Shown: positions 10,880 to 26,100 of the stretch, piece by piece
How positions within the stretch are numbered: position 1 is the stretch's first letter
Layout: every line of letters starts with the position of its first letter
The notes under the pieces: model-generated
Database searches by the model: none
Told to the model about the DNA's origin: nothing
What the model saw: only the letters and a program-made list of their open reading frames with translations
Translations under genes and position numbers: made by a program
Source of the DNA: Onchidella celtica
Taxonomy: Eukaryota > Mollusca > Gastropoda > Systellommatophora > Onchidiidae
Direction of reading: 5' to 3'
Assembly (NCBI GenBank): GCA_963931925.1
Contig: OZ007570.1
Location: 39,841,557 to 39,905,556 of the forward strand
DNA length: 64,000 nt

Positions 10880-11161
10880 TTATCTAATGCTTCGTCTCTT
10901 TTGCTTTACTTTGCCTTTCCTCATGTCATTGTCAACTGTGTTTTTACTGTTGCCCAGTATGCCATCTTCACCAGTGTCCTCTCTGTCTTTGAAATAATCT
11001 TCTTTATCTATAGGTTTAATTATATGTCCCAGTTTTGTGACAACTTCAGGTTTTGTCAAAAGTTTGAATGCCGTCTCTCGCACAAATCCACGAGACACAG
11101 GCTGGCGCAAAGATGCTTCATACTGCTGGACAGAAGTATATGGGAAAGGTACATTCTTGGG
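10880..11161 (-). CDS. UTP14: UTP14 exon 13, terminal exon with conserved C-terminus
   Basis: Acceptor TTCTTTCAG|CCCAAG, then 93 codons to a TAA at 10882-10880. It holds the most conserved part of the family, NVPFPYTSVQQYEASLRQP and LTKPEVVTKLGHIIKPI, followed by a basic tail (KGKVKQKRRSIR). Confidence 0.95.
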   Translation of the reverse strand, partial: PKNVPFPYTSVQQYEASLRQPVSRGFVRETAFKLLTKPEVVTKLGHIIKPIDKEDYFKDREDTGEDGILGNSKNTVDNDMRKGKVKQKRRSIR

Positions 11162-14100
11162 CTGAAAGAAAAAAAAGGAGAGGAAAAGGGGGTTGGGGAA
11201 GAACAAATAAATGAATGAATTCATTATGCTGGAAATGTACAGTACATGTTTTCTTTGCAAACATTTAAGTCACAATGCAGATAAAACTGATAACACAATA
11301 GGTTTAATTCTCTTGACGGCAGGATGCAAGTTGCAGTGCATGGCTGTATTGAAAGATGCAGGAGTTGAGTTCATTATGAAATGAAAGTATTAAAACAGAA
11401 AATAGAACAAAAGAAAACTGGGCCCCACTGTCCTGCAATATAAATGGTCTTAATGATAAATGAACTTAATAATTAAATGAACTTTAATATGTATTATGGA
11501 TAAAATAAGTGGCGGAATCAAAATCTAGCCCTCTCTGATACAAATATGAATGAAATCCCACCAACTGTGCAGATAATGTATGTTTAGCAGTGCTGCACAT
11601 CCATAGTGCAAACTGAAAATATTTAATAAGAATTTTGCTTGCTGTAGCAGTGCAGGCCATGTACACATGACTATTCGGATAACAAAGATTTAAGTCCTTT
11701 TGTCACCAGTATACATCTGATGCCAACTTTTCAGATGGATGATAAATGGTGGTTTTGATGGCAACTCGCTAAACATACAGTGGAGTCCGCATAATTCATA
11801 ATTCACAGTGGTCCAGATATGGATAAGACTTTGAGTTACCTCTGAACAGGGACATAACCATCACAAAATGTATTATGCTGTTTGCCCTATACCATAAATA
11901 CATCCCTTCTTGCAGACCCCCCCCCCCCCCCCCCACACCTAAAAATAACAACAGCAACAACAACAGCGCAGGCACTATATTAGTATATAGGATATTTTGA
12001 TTAATTATTTTTTCTTTGCAAGAAGAGACCATACTGTGGTGGTAAAACAAGTAAAAACTCTGTTGCTTGTCTTTGACTTCATGACCTGTACTGTGTCAGC
12101 AAGGGACATGCATTATGAAGTAGGCCTACTGGTGACATCATCAATCGACAAAGCCATTCCCTCATGTATTAAGTTCAAATGCAAGACTGTTGGCCTACTG
12201 CATTACCCCACTTGTTGGCTGACCTTGCTATCAATATCAAGGAATCACCATTACACAGTGCAACAATACCCCACTGGTGTCCCCCCCCCCCCCCCCCCCC
12301 AGTTTCATGCCCCGTTGCAGCCCTGCTCGCTGCATTATATTACCCTAACCATTCCTTCCTCTGGATCACTGGTGCTAAAAGTGTTTGAGCTGGGCTTTTG
12401 TGAGTACTAAGGTTTTCAGTGGGCAAGAAATTTGAAGTTGCTGGAGTGAGCAAGCTTGGTGACTTAGAATTATTGGAATTCAAATTAGAAAGATTAATAC
12501 AGATAAAGAAGAGACTTTGAAACTTAAAACCAGACTTTGAAATTACTTTAAAAGAAATTTGGTTTATCAAAGTTCCATATATATGTGGACTCCACTATAC
12601 TATAGATTAATGAAGGAGATCTTTCCTTTTTCAAGGGATTTAGGTGAGATTCAGATTAATCTACTTGACACCTGCATAGTTAGCTCAATAGTGTCATCAA
12701 ACCCAGATGAACAATTTACATGAACTTCATAAAACTTTATGGGCAGCAATGGTACTGATGTCTATAATTCAGTTTCACAAACCAATGACCACCTTTTGAC
12801 TTTTTACTATGCAGGAGCACTAAAAATGTGCCAGTTTATCCATGCAGTCATCTCTTATGTTTTATGAAAAAGTAGCATTTTATAGTATCCAGCTTTTACT
12901 AGCTATCTATTGTTAACTTCTTTTGCAGCTTCCAAGGTGCTGAGCTACTTCATATTTCTGAATGTTAGAGTTGCTCTGATGATGGTGGCATTTTTCTGGT
13001 GCATAAACTCTGAACAAAAATTATAAAAGTTGTTAGTGGAATGAACTTGTCTACCTGTAGTTTGCGGACTGACTCATCTCTGTTGGGGTTCAGCCATACA
13101 TGTGGTTGTTTAATCTTCTGTTGCTGATTCTGTAGCTTTCTGGCCTTCGCTTCTGCCCTGCAGTTGTATGAAGTCAATCAAATGTGTATTTTAGTACATT
13201 ATGTAAATGTGAGCAGCTAAAAGTGATTTAGAGCAGTTACCGCAGAGAAAGACTGGGCCATCTTTACTTTTACAAGTCATTAAAATCCTCAGTAGTGAAG
13301 AGTTCAACCCTAATTTGCTCACAACATAAAAATGGCCCACTCTTGCTCTTAGGCAACCAATTAGGCATGTTATATGCTTTCTGGACTAGACTATATGCAA
13401 CACAGGTTTGAGTTTGCAATCATTTAGCAGTCACCAAAACATACAGAAAGAAAAGAGAGTAAGGGCAAAACAAGACTCTACTAGTTGCATTCAACAATAA
13501 ACACAATCACTCACTTTTTGCACAGGCAAATGCTGATATTTGTTTACATGTCAAAATGATGAGAAAACACGCAGATTTGACAAATAACAAAAAAGACATG
13601 GATTGTTCAGCATGTAGGCCTACAATGTATTTCAAACTCACAGCACATTTATAATGAATGTTTACTTTTCTCCTATGCACACAGACATACGCACCCTAGT
13701 TTAAATATTGCACTGCAGTTCTAGTAGTTCTACATTCTAATGTGCTCCTATAAATCTACCAGTCTGAACAGAAACATGGAAAAGCAAGGCATGTATATAA
13801 TTCAATTTCTAATTTTATACAAGAAAAACAATTGTTTTTTTCAATCCTTTCTTTGGTTTAAAACAAAGTTAATGTGTGTATAAGGAAAAGAAAGAAATAA
13901 AACATTTGCCTATTACAAAATCTATTATTTTTTTCAATAAAATAAGAGTATTGTGTAGAGGAAGTTATATAATGATGCTATTATTTTCACTGACCTCTTC
14001 CTCTGTTCCCCACTGCGTTTCTTATCCCTGGCTTTATAATCTGGGCCAGCCCAATTTCCCCACCCTGGCAGCTTTGTGTCTTCAAATTTAGGACGACTCC

Positions 14101-17100
14101 TTTCCTCTGCTTCAGCCTTTTCCTTGTTGAATTCCTCCACCACATCTTCATCCTGAAATAGCTCTTCCATAGTAACCTTCATTTTTCCATCATCCTCATC
14201 ACTTCCATTTTCACCAATATCTGCATCGTCTTGGTCATTAGGGTTTTCCATGGGTGGCTGGAGAGTGATTTCCTTTACCTTCTTTTGATCTACTTCACTG
14301 GCACTGGCCTTGCTGTCTTCCTTATCTTTCTTCTTTTTTCTACTCCTTTTCTTTTTCTTCTTTTCAGTACTTTCCTGTGCCTTGTTTGTACTGTTTTCAC
14401 GATCTTTCAAATCACTGGTTATGGCGATACTTTCATGTTCAGCATCACTGTCATCAGAGTCTTGGAGATCCACTGTCACCTGATCCAGTCCAGATGTCTC
14501 AGCGGGTTCCATCAAGTCTGATCCTTTTATCTCTGGGGTAGAACTGTTGGTCACTTTCTTGCGTTTGCTTGGATTTTTCTCTGGACTTCCTGAATCTAAA
14601 ACATCATCATCACGTCTTCGCTTCTTTGATCTCTTATCAGAAACAGATTCATTATTGTCAGCTGAATTTGCAGATTCTCTTGGTGGTCTTTTGCTAGAAA
14701 TATGTGATTCTGCTTCCTGCTGCTGAATGACATCAATGGCTGGATCTTTACTAATGCTTGCTGGAATTTCAGCATGACAAGACAACACCCTATCTGCGCC
14801 GGCATCAAGTTCTTCTGTGCCAGTCTTTGTTTTATCAGCCTCTTGCTGTTGTGTGTATGCAAATATTGTTTTGGGACTATCCAGCCAACCACCAGCTTTT
14901 TTGTTTAATGTTTTCAACTGCTCCAGTTGCCTTGCACTGTCCGTGACTTCTTTGGTTGTGTCATTAATTTCTTCATCATCAGCACCTTCCTTGTTTCCCT
15001 TTCTAACCTGATCCACATCTTCTTCATCCTCACTACTGCTGTTGTCTTCTCTTTTCTTAGTAAGCTCTTGGCTTTTCTGTATCATGTCTTGCATGGCTTC
15101 TCTTGTCTAAATTGGGGAAAAAAGAACAAACAATCAACGCACTGCTTGAGAGGGGCAAAAACAAACAGATAAACAATTAGCCATGCTGCACAATGCCATG
15201 TAACAAAATTTCTAATGTTCTTCAACATTATTATGTAGGCCCTCTCGAGCAGGCCTACATCAGCTCTTAATGCATAAATACTAAGAAACATTTGACATTG
15301 CAATTTTAGAGTATCATCAAGGTATTTTTCAAGACAGATAAACAAGAAAGTAAATTCTACCTGTACTTTCTGCTTTCTACGGAGACATTGCCTATTGTAA
15401 AAGCATTTTTAATGTCTTTTACAAGTGGTGCATCTTCACTGTCTCTGAAATGTGATTATGCAGTGGTATTTTTTCCAGAGGTATTTTGCTTATTGACTGG
15501 ACAAATGTGAGAAAACATCACATTAAAAAGTCTGTTTGTAAAAACTTTCTCATTACTTTGAAATATTCACCATGGTATATATCCGTTAGCAGATTTAGCA
15601 AGTACCTTAGACAAAAAGAAAAAAGTAACTTTAATCCAACAAACCAAAGTAGACATACCTTGTCATCAAATTTGCTATAAACTTTATGGGCCCGGGCAAA
15701 TTTGCTTCCACCTCTGTGCTTGAGCGTAAGTCTTTCCTGCATGAAATAAATATAGGCTTACATTATAACTACAAAGCAAACGAATTCCACAGTTTTTATT
15801 ATGAAATGTTGATAGCTTTTACCCACTAGAATCCTACTATATATTCACAGTATACATCACCAACACGAACAGAATGCAAATGGATTTATAAAACATAATA
15901 TATTTTTTTTAGATTTCTTAAAAAGCAAAATAATATTTCCACCACAATTTAAAGTATTGATATAAAACATAGCAGTGAGGACGACATGTGGATGAAATCT
16001 ACAAAATATATCATTTATGGCGAATGACAAAAGAAAAAGGAAAAAAAAGGGATTTTTTTTTTCTTTTAGTAAGTAGTCCAAACTGATTTTTACTTTCTAT
16101 TATATCTCACTATATATATGCACTAACTGAACGGTATCATGCCAGTTATTGTCAAATCTGATGGAGCTTGTTTTTCCAAGAATTTTGATACCAAATTTAT
16201 TATTCTAGCTGAAAGTTATGGCATTTTCAAAAGTGAAAAAAAAACTCGCATTTGCTACCTTTTGCAAATTGCACAATAGTCCAACTTGAACCACTCATAA
16301 AATGACGGTTTATTGAGTCACGGCATTAAAAATTTGCAGTTTCCAAGACATGGGGATGTACGTTACGCTCAATTTTTTTGAGGTGTGCAAATGTAATACA
16401 AGCATCTCATTTTACGTTTTTTAGTTACCAAACTTCATCACGGTGTCAATTTTTGTGAACTCTTACAGGCGAGACAAAAATAATGTTTTTTGTTTTTCTT
16501 TTAATTGAAAAGGGGGTCAACCATGTCACCATTGACTTAGCACTGAGTGTCGGACAAAGGTGACGAAATCAAGCATCGGGTGGGTCTATAAAAACAGTCG
16601 GCGCTTGCCCCATGTCTGATCTAGGCATACCCTTATAATACAAAGGCTGAAGTTTATTGGCGTATAATTTTGATCCCTATCTATTCAAGTTTCTGCAAGG
16701 TTCTCGGTCAACAAACTTTTCAACAAATGATTTTTAATGGAATTTCAACTTAAAACACGATGAAAAATATATGAATTAAACCTCATTTATCTGGCTTTCT
16801 ATGTGAGTTATTTTCAAACACATCATCGTGACGCGCTGCGACCTTTTGTTACGACGGGGTCAATTCGGTACGCGCAGCTCAGAGCGAAAACGGCAAGACT
16901 ATGTCCTGTTCAAGCTATAAAAACACACAGCGTAACACATTAAACAATGCAAAAGAAAGTACATTCTGTCAGAGGAAGGATTGAACTTTATTTTCATGTG
17001 AAATACATGCCATTTCACATAAATACACAGCAGTAATAGCATTGTAATGTTGGCCTAAAATTATGCCAAAACGGGATTTCGCCCCTATAGCGGGGCAGTT

Positions 17101-20100
17101 TGGACTACCTACTTTTAGATTAGAAATGCATGCTGTAAAATCCAATTACTGAAATTAAAGACTGATATACGACACAGCTTTACACTACTTTACAGAAGTA
17201 AACCACTAAATATCACTGACAATATAATATATAATAACTTTAAAGAAATAAATAAATACATGCACATATTCACTTTTAAAACAAAAACTAAAATTATGAA
17301 ATTATGCATTAAATCTTTGTCTTGACCTACATCCAAATAATTGTGTAAAAACATGCTGTGGGGCCATGCCGATTAAAATCTTAAAAATGCCAGAGGACTG
17401 AGAAAACAAGGAAATTCCACGTGCATAAAATAGCAACTTATTTCAAAATACAAAATGCCAAAGTATTTGTTGTACATTAGATCTACTTTAATCTAGAATT
17501 TACTATAAAGCCGTATAATAAAATCTCTGAGACTGCCCTTCTCCCCCAGCATATTCCATCTGAGTTCTCCACACCAATCTTCAATTTTGCATTTCTAATG
17601 ACATAGCCTGGTGGCATGGTGAAAGACCTGGTCTAATTCTGACACTGTTGTGTATCAAACGTAAAACCCGATCTCGCATAGAGCTGGTAAGCAATTCAAA
17701 GACTAAAAGCGGAAGTACATCCATCATCCATCTAGTAGTGTTTCATGCATGGCCTCTTGTATGTGGTCAAATCGTCGTTTCTGGCATTCGCAATTTTAAC
17801 ATCTCAAATTAGCTTCCGACTTCCAACAATAAAATTATTTTTAAGCAGTATCGGAGACCTGTTCGAACTGCTGATGGTTGGAAAGTTGAGTTGCAGTCGG
17901 ATTGTTGGAATTCTGATGATTCTTGTAAAACTTACAGTTCTAAATACCAACAACTCATCTAATAGCCCTGCACAACACAAAATCCAAGCCAATATCAGGC
18001 TCACTCACCTCCATGCGAGCTCTATCCATTTGCTCAATTTTCTCGAAAAATGCTTCTGGGTCAGTTTTCTGAAGTTGTTCCAATTCTTTCTTCTCAGCCA
18101 CCAGTTTCTCCTTCCTCAATATTTTGCGATACCTATGAGAGAAAGATGTTCCAGAAAATACTGAAAGTTTGACAAAGTCAACACTTGAAGAAACACAGAC
18201 ACCTACAGTGTCAACTTCGTTATGATGTTGAATCAGGTTTATTATCCAACAGTCATTATGCCAATAGAGGTAGCCCCCAAAGCTCTTGCAAACAGATAGT
18301 GTTTCAGATACATAATCAACCTTTGTGACAATTGTGACTGAGGAAAACTTTCATGACTTCAGTCTTCACACAACCTTAGATGTTAATTCTTTAAGGACTT
18401 TGGGATTCTGTGATCGATGGACAAGGTGCATTATCATGTAACAAAGTTTTCAGCTCTTTGTTTTGCAGATAATTTTCAGCCAGCACGTCCATGAAACAAA
18501 ACATTATTAAGGATATTAGTTCTTAAAGTATTATACTTTACCTTTTGCTTTTAATTTTCTTTTGACGTTTTGCTTTCAGCTCCATTCTTGACAAAAGTTC
18601 ATGGTGTTTCATCAGCTCGGCACGTCTTGCTCTTGCCTATGGTTAAAATGAGAGGAGGAATAAAATGATTTTGATGGACCTTTGCTATCTGGCGTAATTA
18701 TATAAATGGAAAGCATTAATGTTCTATACTAGTTATAAATTTTTTTTTAAAAAGTAATGTTTTTAAAAGGCACTTGCTAAGAAGTTAGAACAGACACTTA
18801 AAAAACTTTAAAAAAAAAAAAAAATTCTGAATTCTCACCATACGGTCAATCCATTTATATATCACACTTTGAAATGTTGGTTTTGCTTTTTCACAATGCT
18901 TTCCCAACCCCTTGCTCAGTGGAATTTTATTTCAAATGTTGAAAATACCTAATTTATTACTATCCAAATAATCAATCTGTCCTTTATAAAGTCTTAGTGA
19001 CAATTTTGCTGGCGTGAAGTAGATTCTTATTCTATGTCAAAGATCTTAACGTTATTGTACCTCTTTAACTGACATCGCTTTGAGGGCTTTTGCCTCAGCT
19101 TCTGTAAGCTCCTGATCAGGCTTCAGGATGTCTTGGCTCTTACCGAGCGCTTCAAACAATTCCATTTCCAGCGGTGTCCGAGGCTGAGAGAGACATTTAA
19201 ATGTGATTCTGAATTAAACAAACAAGCTGCTTTGTGCTTAAGAAGATGAGTATGCCTGCAGTTTATTAGTTTTACCTCAGATTTAAAAAAAAAAATTTCT
19301 TTAGAGCACATCAGACATAAGAAAATGAAAATCCAGTTACAACACAACAAGGGCTACATTAATGCTCTCATTTAGGGACAGTTCAAATTCATGCATAACA
19401 CATGAAATATACAATGATTCAGTAGATATGTATGCAATCTTCAGGCCAAATTTTAATCTGAATTTTTTTCTTAGATATGAAATCTGCATTTTAAGAGAAT
19501 GCAATTAACATACATATTACATATAAAATTTGTACAAAATCTCTCTGTCCCCATAGAATCACTGAGAATCTTGGCAAAGCTACCAATGATGCCACGGCTT
19601 TTCATTATTATTACCCTACAAATACATCACTGCAGCGTTACAAATCTCAATATTGAAAATCTATGGTATAATGGTTTGCTGGGTTACGTAAAATACTATA
19701 GCATTTTAAGTTATCATACTAAACCTTATCCTTTCCTGAAGCTTTCAATACAAATAAACAACATTCTATGAAGCTACATTCAGTATAATTATTTAAGATT
19801 CCACCAAAGTGGAGAAAAAATGCAACAAAAACATACTTACAGTGAATGGTTTGGGCTGTACTGCTTCGTACATCTGTAAACCATGAGGTCTTTTTGAGAA
19901 AATTGTTTGTGGAGCCTGGCAAGAGTGAAAGAGAAAACCATGAATGTCAGTTAAGATGTCCCTCATGTTCAGGGACCTCTCTCTGATTTAAAAATTTTAA
20001 AAACTGCAATGATGAGCACTGGGCACTATCTGCTCTGTGCACAGGCAAATCAAAAACATCCTGAAAGAAGGCTGAAACTATAAAAATATCACTGAGCATT

Positions 20101-23100
20101 ATGGAAATCTTTACAAGATAGAACTGTTGCTTTATTTCTTTTCCAAAATTGAAAGTTGAAACAGCATGATCAGCACAACTAGTGCCATGCTAATAGCAAG
20201 CAAAATAGGAGCCTGAAAGAAATCTGATAATATAGGTATTGGGACAGTGTGTATAATATTATAATGTCACAGTCATAACAGAACTGTCTAAATCATTTTC
20301 TAATATTTTTAAGGTAGGGTCTATCATCTCTGATAAAATCAGGTTAGTTTGTTTTGTTTCCTGAAAAGCAGTTTTGTATCACACCTTCAAAATCTGAATT
20401 TTGACACAAAACCACTATTGCGCAAGTCACAAGATTAGCAAAGCGATGCTTCCTTTTCACGATTTCTGAAAATGTTATAAAAATGACTATGGCAAATGTG
20501 TTATGACTGTGGTGATAATACCAGTAACAGAATATCTATTCACATAATACGAGTGCCCTCAAATATATTTTTGTGATTTTTATCAAAAGAATTTCTGGAT
20601 GTTTTCATGACTGTTATTTACGAAGAGGTTGTGAAAATTTACCCATCTGTGGCTGTAATGAGGTTTCTCTGCATGAGATGCACATCTTTCTTTGTTTAAA
20701 AGTTTTAAGGATACAGCTCTAAGAAAACGCGGTTTCCTCAAAATCTTCTGCAAAGGTCAGCTAGCATAATGCCTAGACAGTATGCAAGCACTTTAAATTT
20801 TATCCCAATAATAAATGCCAGGATATTTGGTTTGAAACAACTGTATGAATTAATGAGAAAATATTTTCCGATGCCTCATATAGCACTTACTGATCTGATT
20901 TCTTGTACTACTGGATCCCATTTTGACATATCTTTCCCCAGTAATTCTCTTGCAATTTGCCGTTTTGCCTGAAAAAAATAATTATGCAATAATGAATAAA
21001 CAGATAGGTGGATGAATCATAAAGCAGGTTTACCATGTGATACCAGTACATAATAAACATCAGAAATGAATTTTCAGTACTCTTCCATATAGATACAACA
21101 TAGATGTCAATTGAATTCATGTCCATCTATACGACTGACTGTTTACTATGCAAAAATTCAAACGAATCTAGTGGAAAAGATAGACTGCAAAAGAATACAG
21201 TATAGCTGAGCATTCTGTAAACTGATGAAAAATGAAAGAGCCTACTGTTCAATGAATACACCAAAACTTACACATGGATCATCTTTTGCTTGTCATGTGT
21301 CTGTCCACAGAAGCTGTAAAATTAGCCATGACTCCACTACTTGATTGTTTTTTCTCTTCTTATTTCCAGTTTGACTGACTAGCATCAAAATTTCTACTGG
21401 GCAAATATTATATCACTGCTTGGACCTATTTCAGAGAGAAGCAAATTTTTGGGATAAAATAAAAATATTTGGGATAAACTTGCCTAATTTGAGAGTGCAT
21501 TACATATTTATGTATTTGCTAGCACTGCTAGCACTATTACCTCCTCTCATGGTATATTATACTAAGTCTTATAAACAAGAGGACCAACTACCTTTTCCGT
21601 CTCAAGGTTACTCATGGGTTTCTTCAGCTCTGCTTTCACATGTTTGCCTTTCACTTTCAGATCTTCCAGGGAAATTTTGGAGGATTCTGAGGAAATAAAT
21701 GCACGTACATCATACATGATATATCAATGACATTACCTTTACAGGTCATGTTGGTCTAGGAGCAAGATCTTCTCTCATGCCCAAGGTGCCGGGTTCAAAT
21801 CCCAGTAGGTGCAGGCATGTAGGAATTTTTGAATTTTTCTCATATTGTCCTGTCCCTGATTGAATGGTAGGTAGAATCAAGCCCCTAGTCTTCTCAGATA
21901 GGGATGAAAAACTCAGAGGGCTCGTGTGCACGTTAAAGATACCTTGGCAGTTGAAATTGAGAAGAGCAGGCGAAACAGGCCATAGAAAAATTAAATATGA
22001 AAAAATTAGCCCTACCACCCCCTCCGACCCCAAAAAAAAAAGAAGAAAAAAAAAAACAAACAGTGGTGCACTGTGGTAACCACATGTCTGCTCCAGTTGT
22101 AATTGGGCTGCAATGACACTAAGGCAAATTCCTCAAGATGGGATTAAAGAAGAAGCATACATTCGGATGGGGGACGTTATGATGGAAAGACCAAGTGCCT
22201 GGGGTCTATTTAGGCCCAGAGTGTAAAACAGTGTTAAAAATAGCCGAAAATGACTAACTGAATTTGAAAATCTGAAAATTGCAACTCCTCTTTTTCCTGT
22301 CAACATCTCTCCAATATCATCTTGTTTTGTTTTTATGCATTTTTTAAAACATAAAAACATCCAATGGTTAGCATTTTACTGAAATTGACAGTTCCACATG
22401 GTTTTCTTTTTCAAATCAGATCAGTATAACCTCCTTTTTAAAGCTTTTTATTTATAGGTGATGCATAAACACAATTAGCAGCATCACTAACCTTTTCTGG
22501 CATGAACAACAAGATCCAAATTTTCAGATGCATTTGGGAGACCTCGTATTGCATTCTTATTCCTGAAAGAAAAGCAATATAAATATGTACAACACAGAAA
22601 CAGAATACTGTAGCCCTTTTTAATAATACAAATACCTGTAAATACCACAAATTCCAAAACTATTAAAATGGAACGCCTAATTCATGGAAAACAATTCACC
22701 ATACCATAAAAAAATTATGAAACGTGGTCAATTTAAGTGAAATTATTGCACGCCTATGCAGTCCTACACAACCCACTCTTCTAATTCATATTCACATTCT
22801 ATGCTGTTCTGATTCTCTCATTGGATTGGTAATTTTTGTCTGCTGGAACAGTTTTGTACTGTGATGTAAATCTATTAATATTTATTCATAACAATATGTT
22901 CTGTTTCAAATTTAATATTGTAAACTTCCACAACTTCATTTTCACAAAAGATGGCCTACAAACAAACATAGAAAAGAGAATGTCCTACTCCTAACTGCTC
23001 TGTTGGTCTGATTTAAGACTGTGAAAAACACGCAACAAAATGTCAGGTCACTTTGACACTGGATTACAAGAAAACTGTATGTCTGGATAGCAGACCTGCC

Positions 23101-26100
23101 GACCTTTCAAACATCAAATTAGGGAAAATTCATGGTGCGCAGAATCGAGGTGCCAAACACAACAACTAAGTGCCGAGGGGTCAAACACAAGACATAAAAA
23201 ACAAATTATTATTACCACATTTAACAGTGCATTAAGATTGCTTAAATAGCAGAAATGGGATAAATCTAAATGTACTCAACAAATGTTTACACTTTATGCA
23301 AATGTAGACTCAATGTTTTAACTCTTGGTGGAGTGCAAGCTGTCCATGGTGGCCCTCTTGCATTTCCTTAAAAAACCCTCAGTCATCTTCACCGAAGAAA
23401 CAGACGATGCCCTCACTTTACTTACAAGCAATGTGCTCAGTGTTTCTGTAGAGAGTGATGAACTGCACTGATTTTAATTCTTCCTCACAAGACAGAAGAT
23501 CCTTTCTGATAAAGCATTGCCGTGAGGGATTTATAATATGCCAAGTGCAAGTCTAGCAAGATTCTCATATGGCTTGCTCTTGTCCACTTGATTCACATAG
23601 TGAAGCAGAATATTCCAGTCTGTTACACCTTGTTTCATTGAAAACTGCAACTGGGAGACCAGCACTTTGACATAATGTAAATTCTGCATTAAAGTCATCC
23701 AGTCTGCAGGTCAAGGCTGCATTCTCTTCATGAAGAACACAGCATAACTAAAGGAAGCACTTTGTCTTTCCTGTATATCCACAAATTTTGCATGCTTCAG
23801 GATATCATATTTTAGAGGAGGCTTTTCTTTCATGTAATTTAGAGCTCTGCTTGATGCTGCAAAAGATTGTGGCTCAAAACTTCAGTTTTAGATTTGTCAT
23901 CAGACCCTGGGCCAGTTCACCAAGGTAAAGATTTTGATCCTAAATGTGACTTTTCTGATCTTCAATTTTTATTTGGACAACATATACCAAGGTATTGGTA
24001 GTGATGACTTTTGGTTTTATGAATTTGTCAAAAGTTCCCTGTACTAAGGTACATATAGATCTATATATTTTTCAGTTTATGAACTTGGGGCTCTTGAGCC
24101 TGCAGCATTTTGTTGTACTTATCAAAATGTTGGCACAATGTACAGGAGGAAAGGGCAATAAACCAAGGCTCTTTTCGACTTCAGTGTCTGCATGATTCTC
24201 TTCTGTCGGTGCGAGAGGAGGGGTTGAGTCTGCCCTGAAGTTGAACTGGAACCTGGTTCCTCACCCTCAAACCATGATTCAGCAACAGCATCAACAGCTT
24301 CCTCTTTTGTTTGTGTTTTCTTGCCTTTTCTTTTCATTCAAGGCTTCCTCCTTAATTTTCTTGAAATACTCCAAAAGTGGCTGCCATAATTCCACAACTC
24401 AGCACAGGGATGTAGTCAAACAGAGCCATCTAGTAGGGCAAAACTTTAGAATTTTCTTGGTCTCGTCATTATACAACATTTGAATACTTTGCTGATTCTA
24501 AAAGTCTCTTTTCACTGTGGTGAAAAAAATAATAAATGTCCGCCATCTATTTTCACCGGAATGGCCGATACAGCTTTCTTGGCTGCAAGGTTTATTAAAT
24601 GGCAGCTATACCCATGCTAACTATATGTAGTTGCTCTTTCTGTAGAAGTGTAGCCACTTCTCCTTTCTTGCTCACCATAACATTGGTACCGGTATTGTCT
24701 GAAATAAATGCCAGACAATTATTCAGAGGGATTTTGTGCTTTTTTAATTCACAAAGAAGTAAACTGGTAATACTGCTGGCAGATGAAGCTTCTTTAAGCT
24801 CTAGTACACCCAGGAGTTGTGTGGAGATAGTTTCAGTTTTGTTGTTATTTATCACAACAACTATTAGGTATAGTTTGCTATGATGGCCATTGCTACCGTC
24901 TGTCCCTATGCTGATAGGATACTTTCTCATATTTTCAGCCAGTTCTTCTGCGGCAGTTTTGCCCATGCATGTAGCTATAGCTGCCCTTTTAGTCCGTCTA
25001 CACGCAAATTTTCTGGCAATACAGTGGAGAACGGTTAAACTGAAAATGGCTAAACCGAAAGAAAATAAGAATCCCCGATTCTTTTCCTCTTTATCTTTGT
25101 TAACAGACTAGCGCTAAAGCGAAATGACCCTATGGTTAAACCGAAAAGAAAATTGCTGGATTAAGTGGCCAGTCCACTGTGATTTGCCATACATCGAGTC
25201 AATTCAATGAACCACCCCACTACACCCCCCCCTAAAAAAATAACAGCAGAGCATGCTTCGTTCTGCCTGGTAGTTAGGCCTACATGGAAGCGGCAGCACT
25301 ACAGGGATAGGTGGAGAAGGAGGGAGGCCCATAAACTCACGGGTTCGAAATCACACGGGAGCCGACGTCACGTTTGTTTGGCGCACCGCGACTGACCTTT
25401 CATGTAAAATGTGTGACATCAGAGAGACAACACAGGTTATCACGGACAGCACATTTCATTGTATCATGTACGGTAATGAGATCGTCAAGACGGCGATTCT
25501 GTACTGTCCATCCACACGCATGCCTCCCTGTTCTGCGAGTTAGTCCACATTCACCCACATCCATGCTTTGAGTGTGCCTAGGCCTGAGCAATCGCCCATC
25601 CTCAGTCTCAGTAAAAACACAGAGCAAGCGAGGATGTGTTGAGTGCGTTTAGCCTGTGCACTTACATTATTTGTCCTCTATGATAGTGATTTGGGCTGCC
25701 TCTCTAGAAACTGGTAATTTTCAAGCCTCCTATCGCTAAACCGAAACTGTCTAAACCGAAAACAAACCCGTGGTCCCGGCGATTTCGGTGTAACCGTTGT
25801 CTACAAGGAATATATAAGATCTGTAAGAAGTTTAAGGCTGTTGTCAAAGAAAACTAAAACTGAGCGCTACTTTAAATCGTTTATTCCATCATCAACTAGG
25901 ATGTTACAATAATGTCGTCATCTTGATCGTAATCTGTGCACAGTTGAATTATGTCCTGCGTGTCAGGTCAATGTGTTTTAGTTAGGGAAGCATATTGTGG
26001 AATCCCAGAGAAGATGGTGAACCTTATCAAGAGCATGTACGAGGGGACAAGTTGCAGAGTCGTACACGATGGCGAGCTTACTGACAGCTTTGATATCAAG

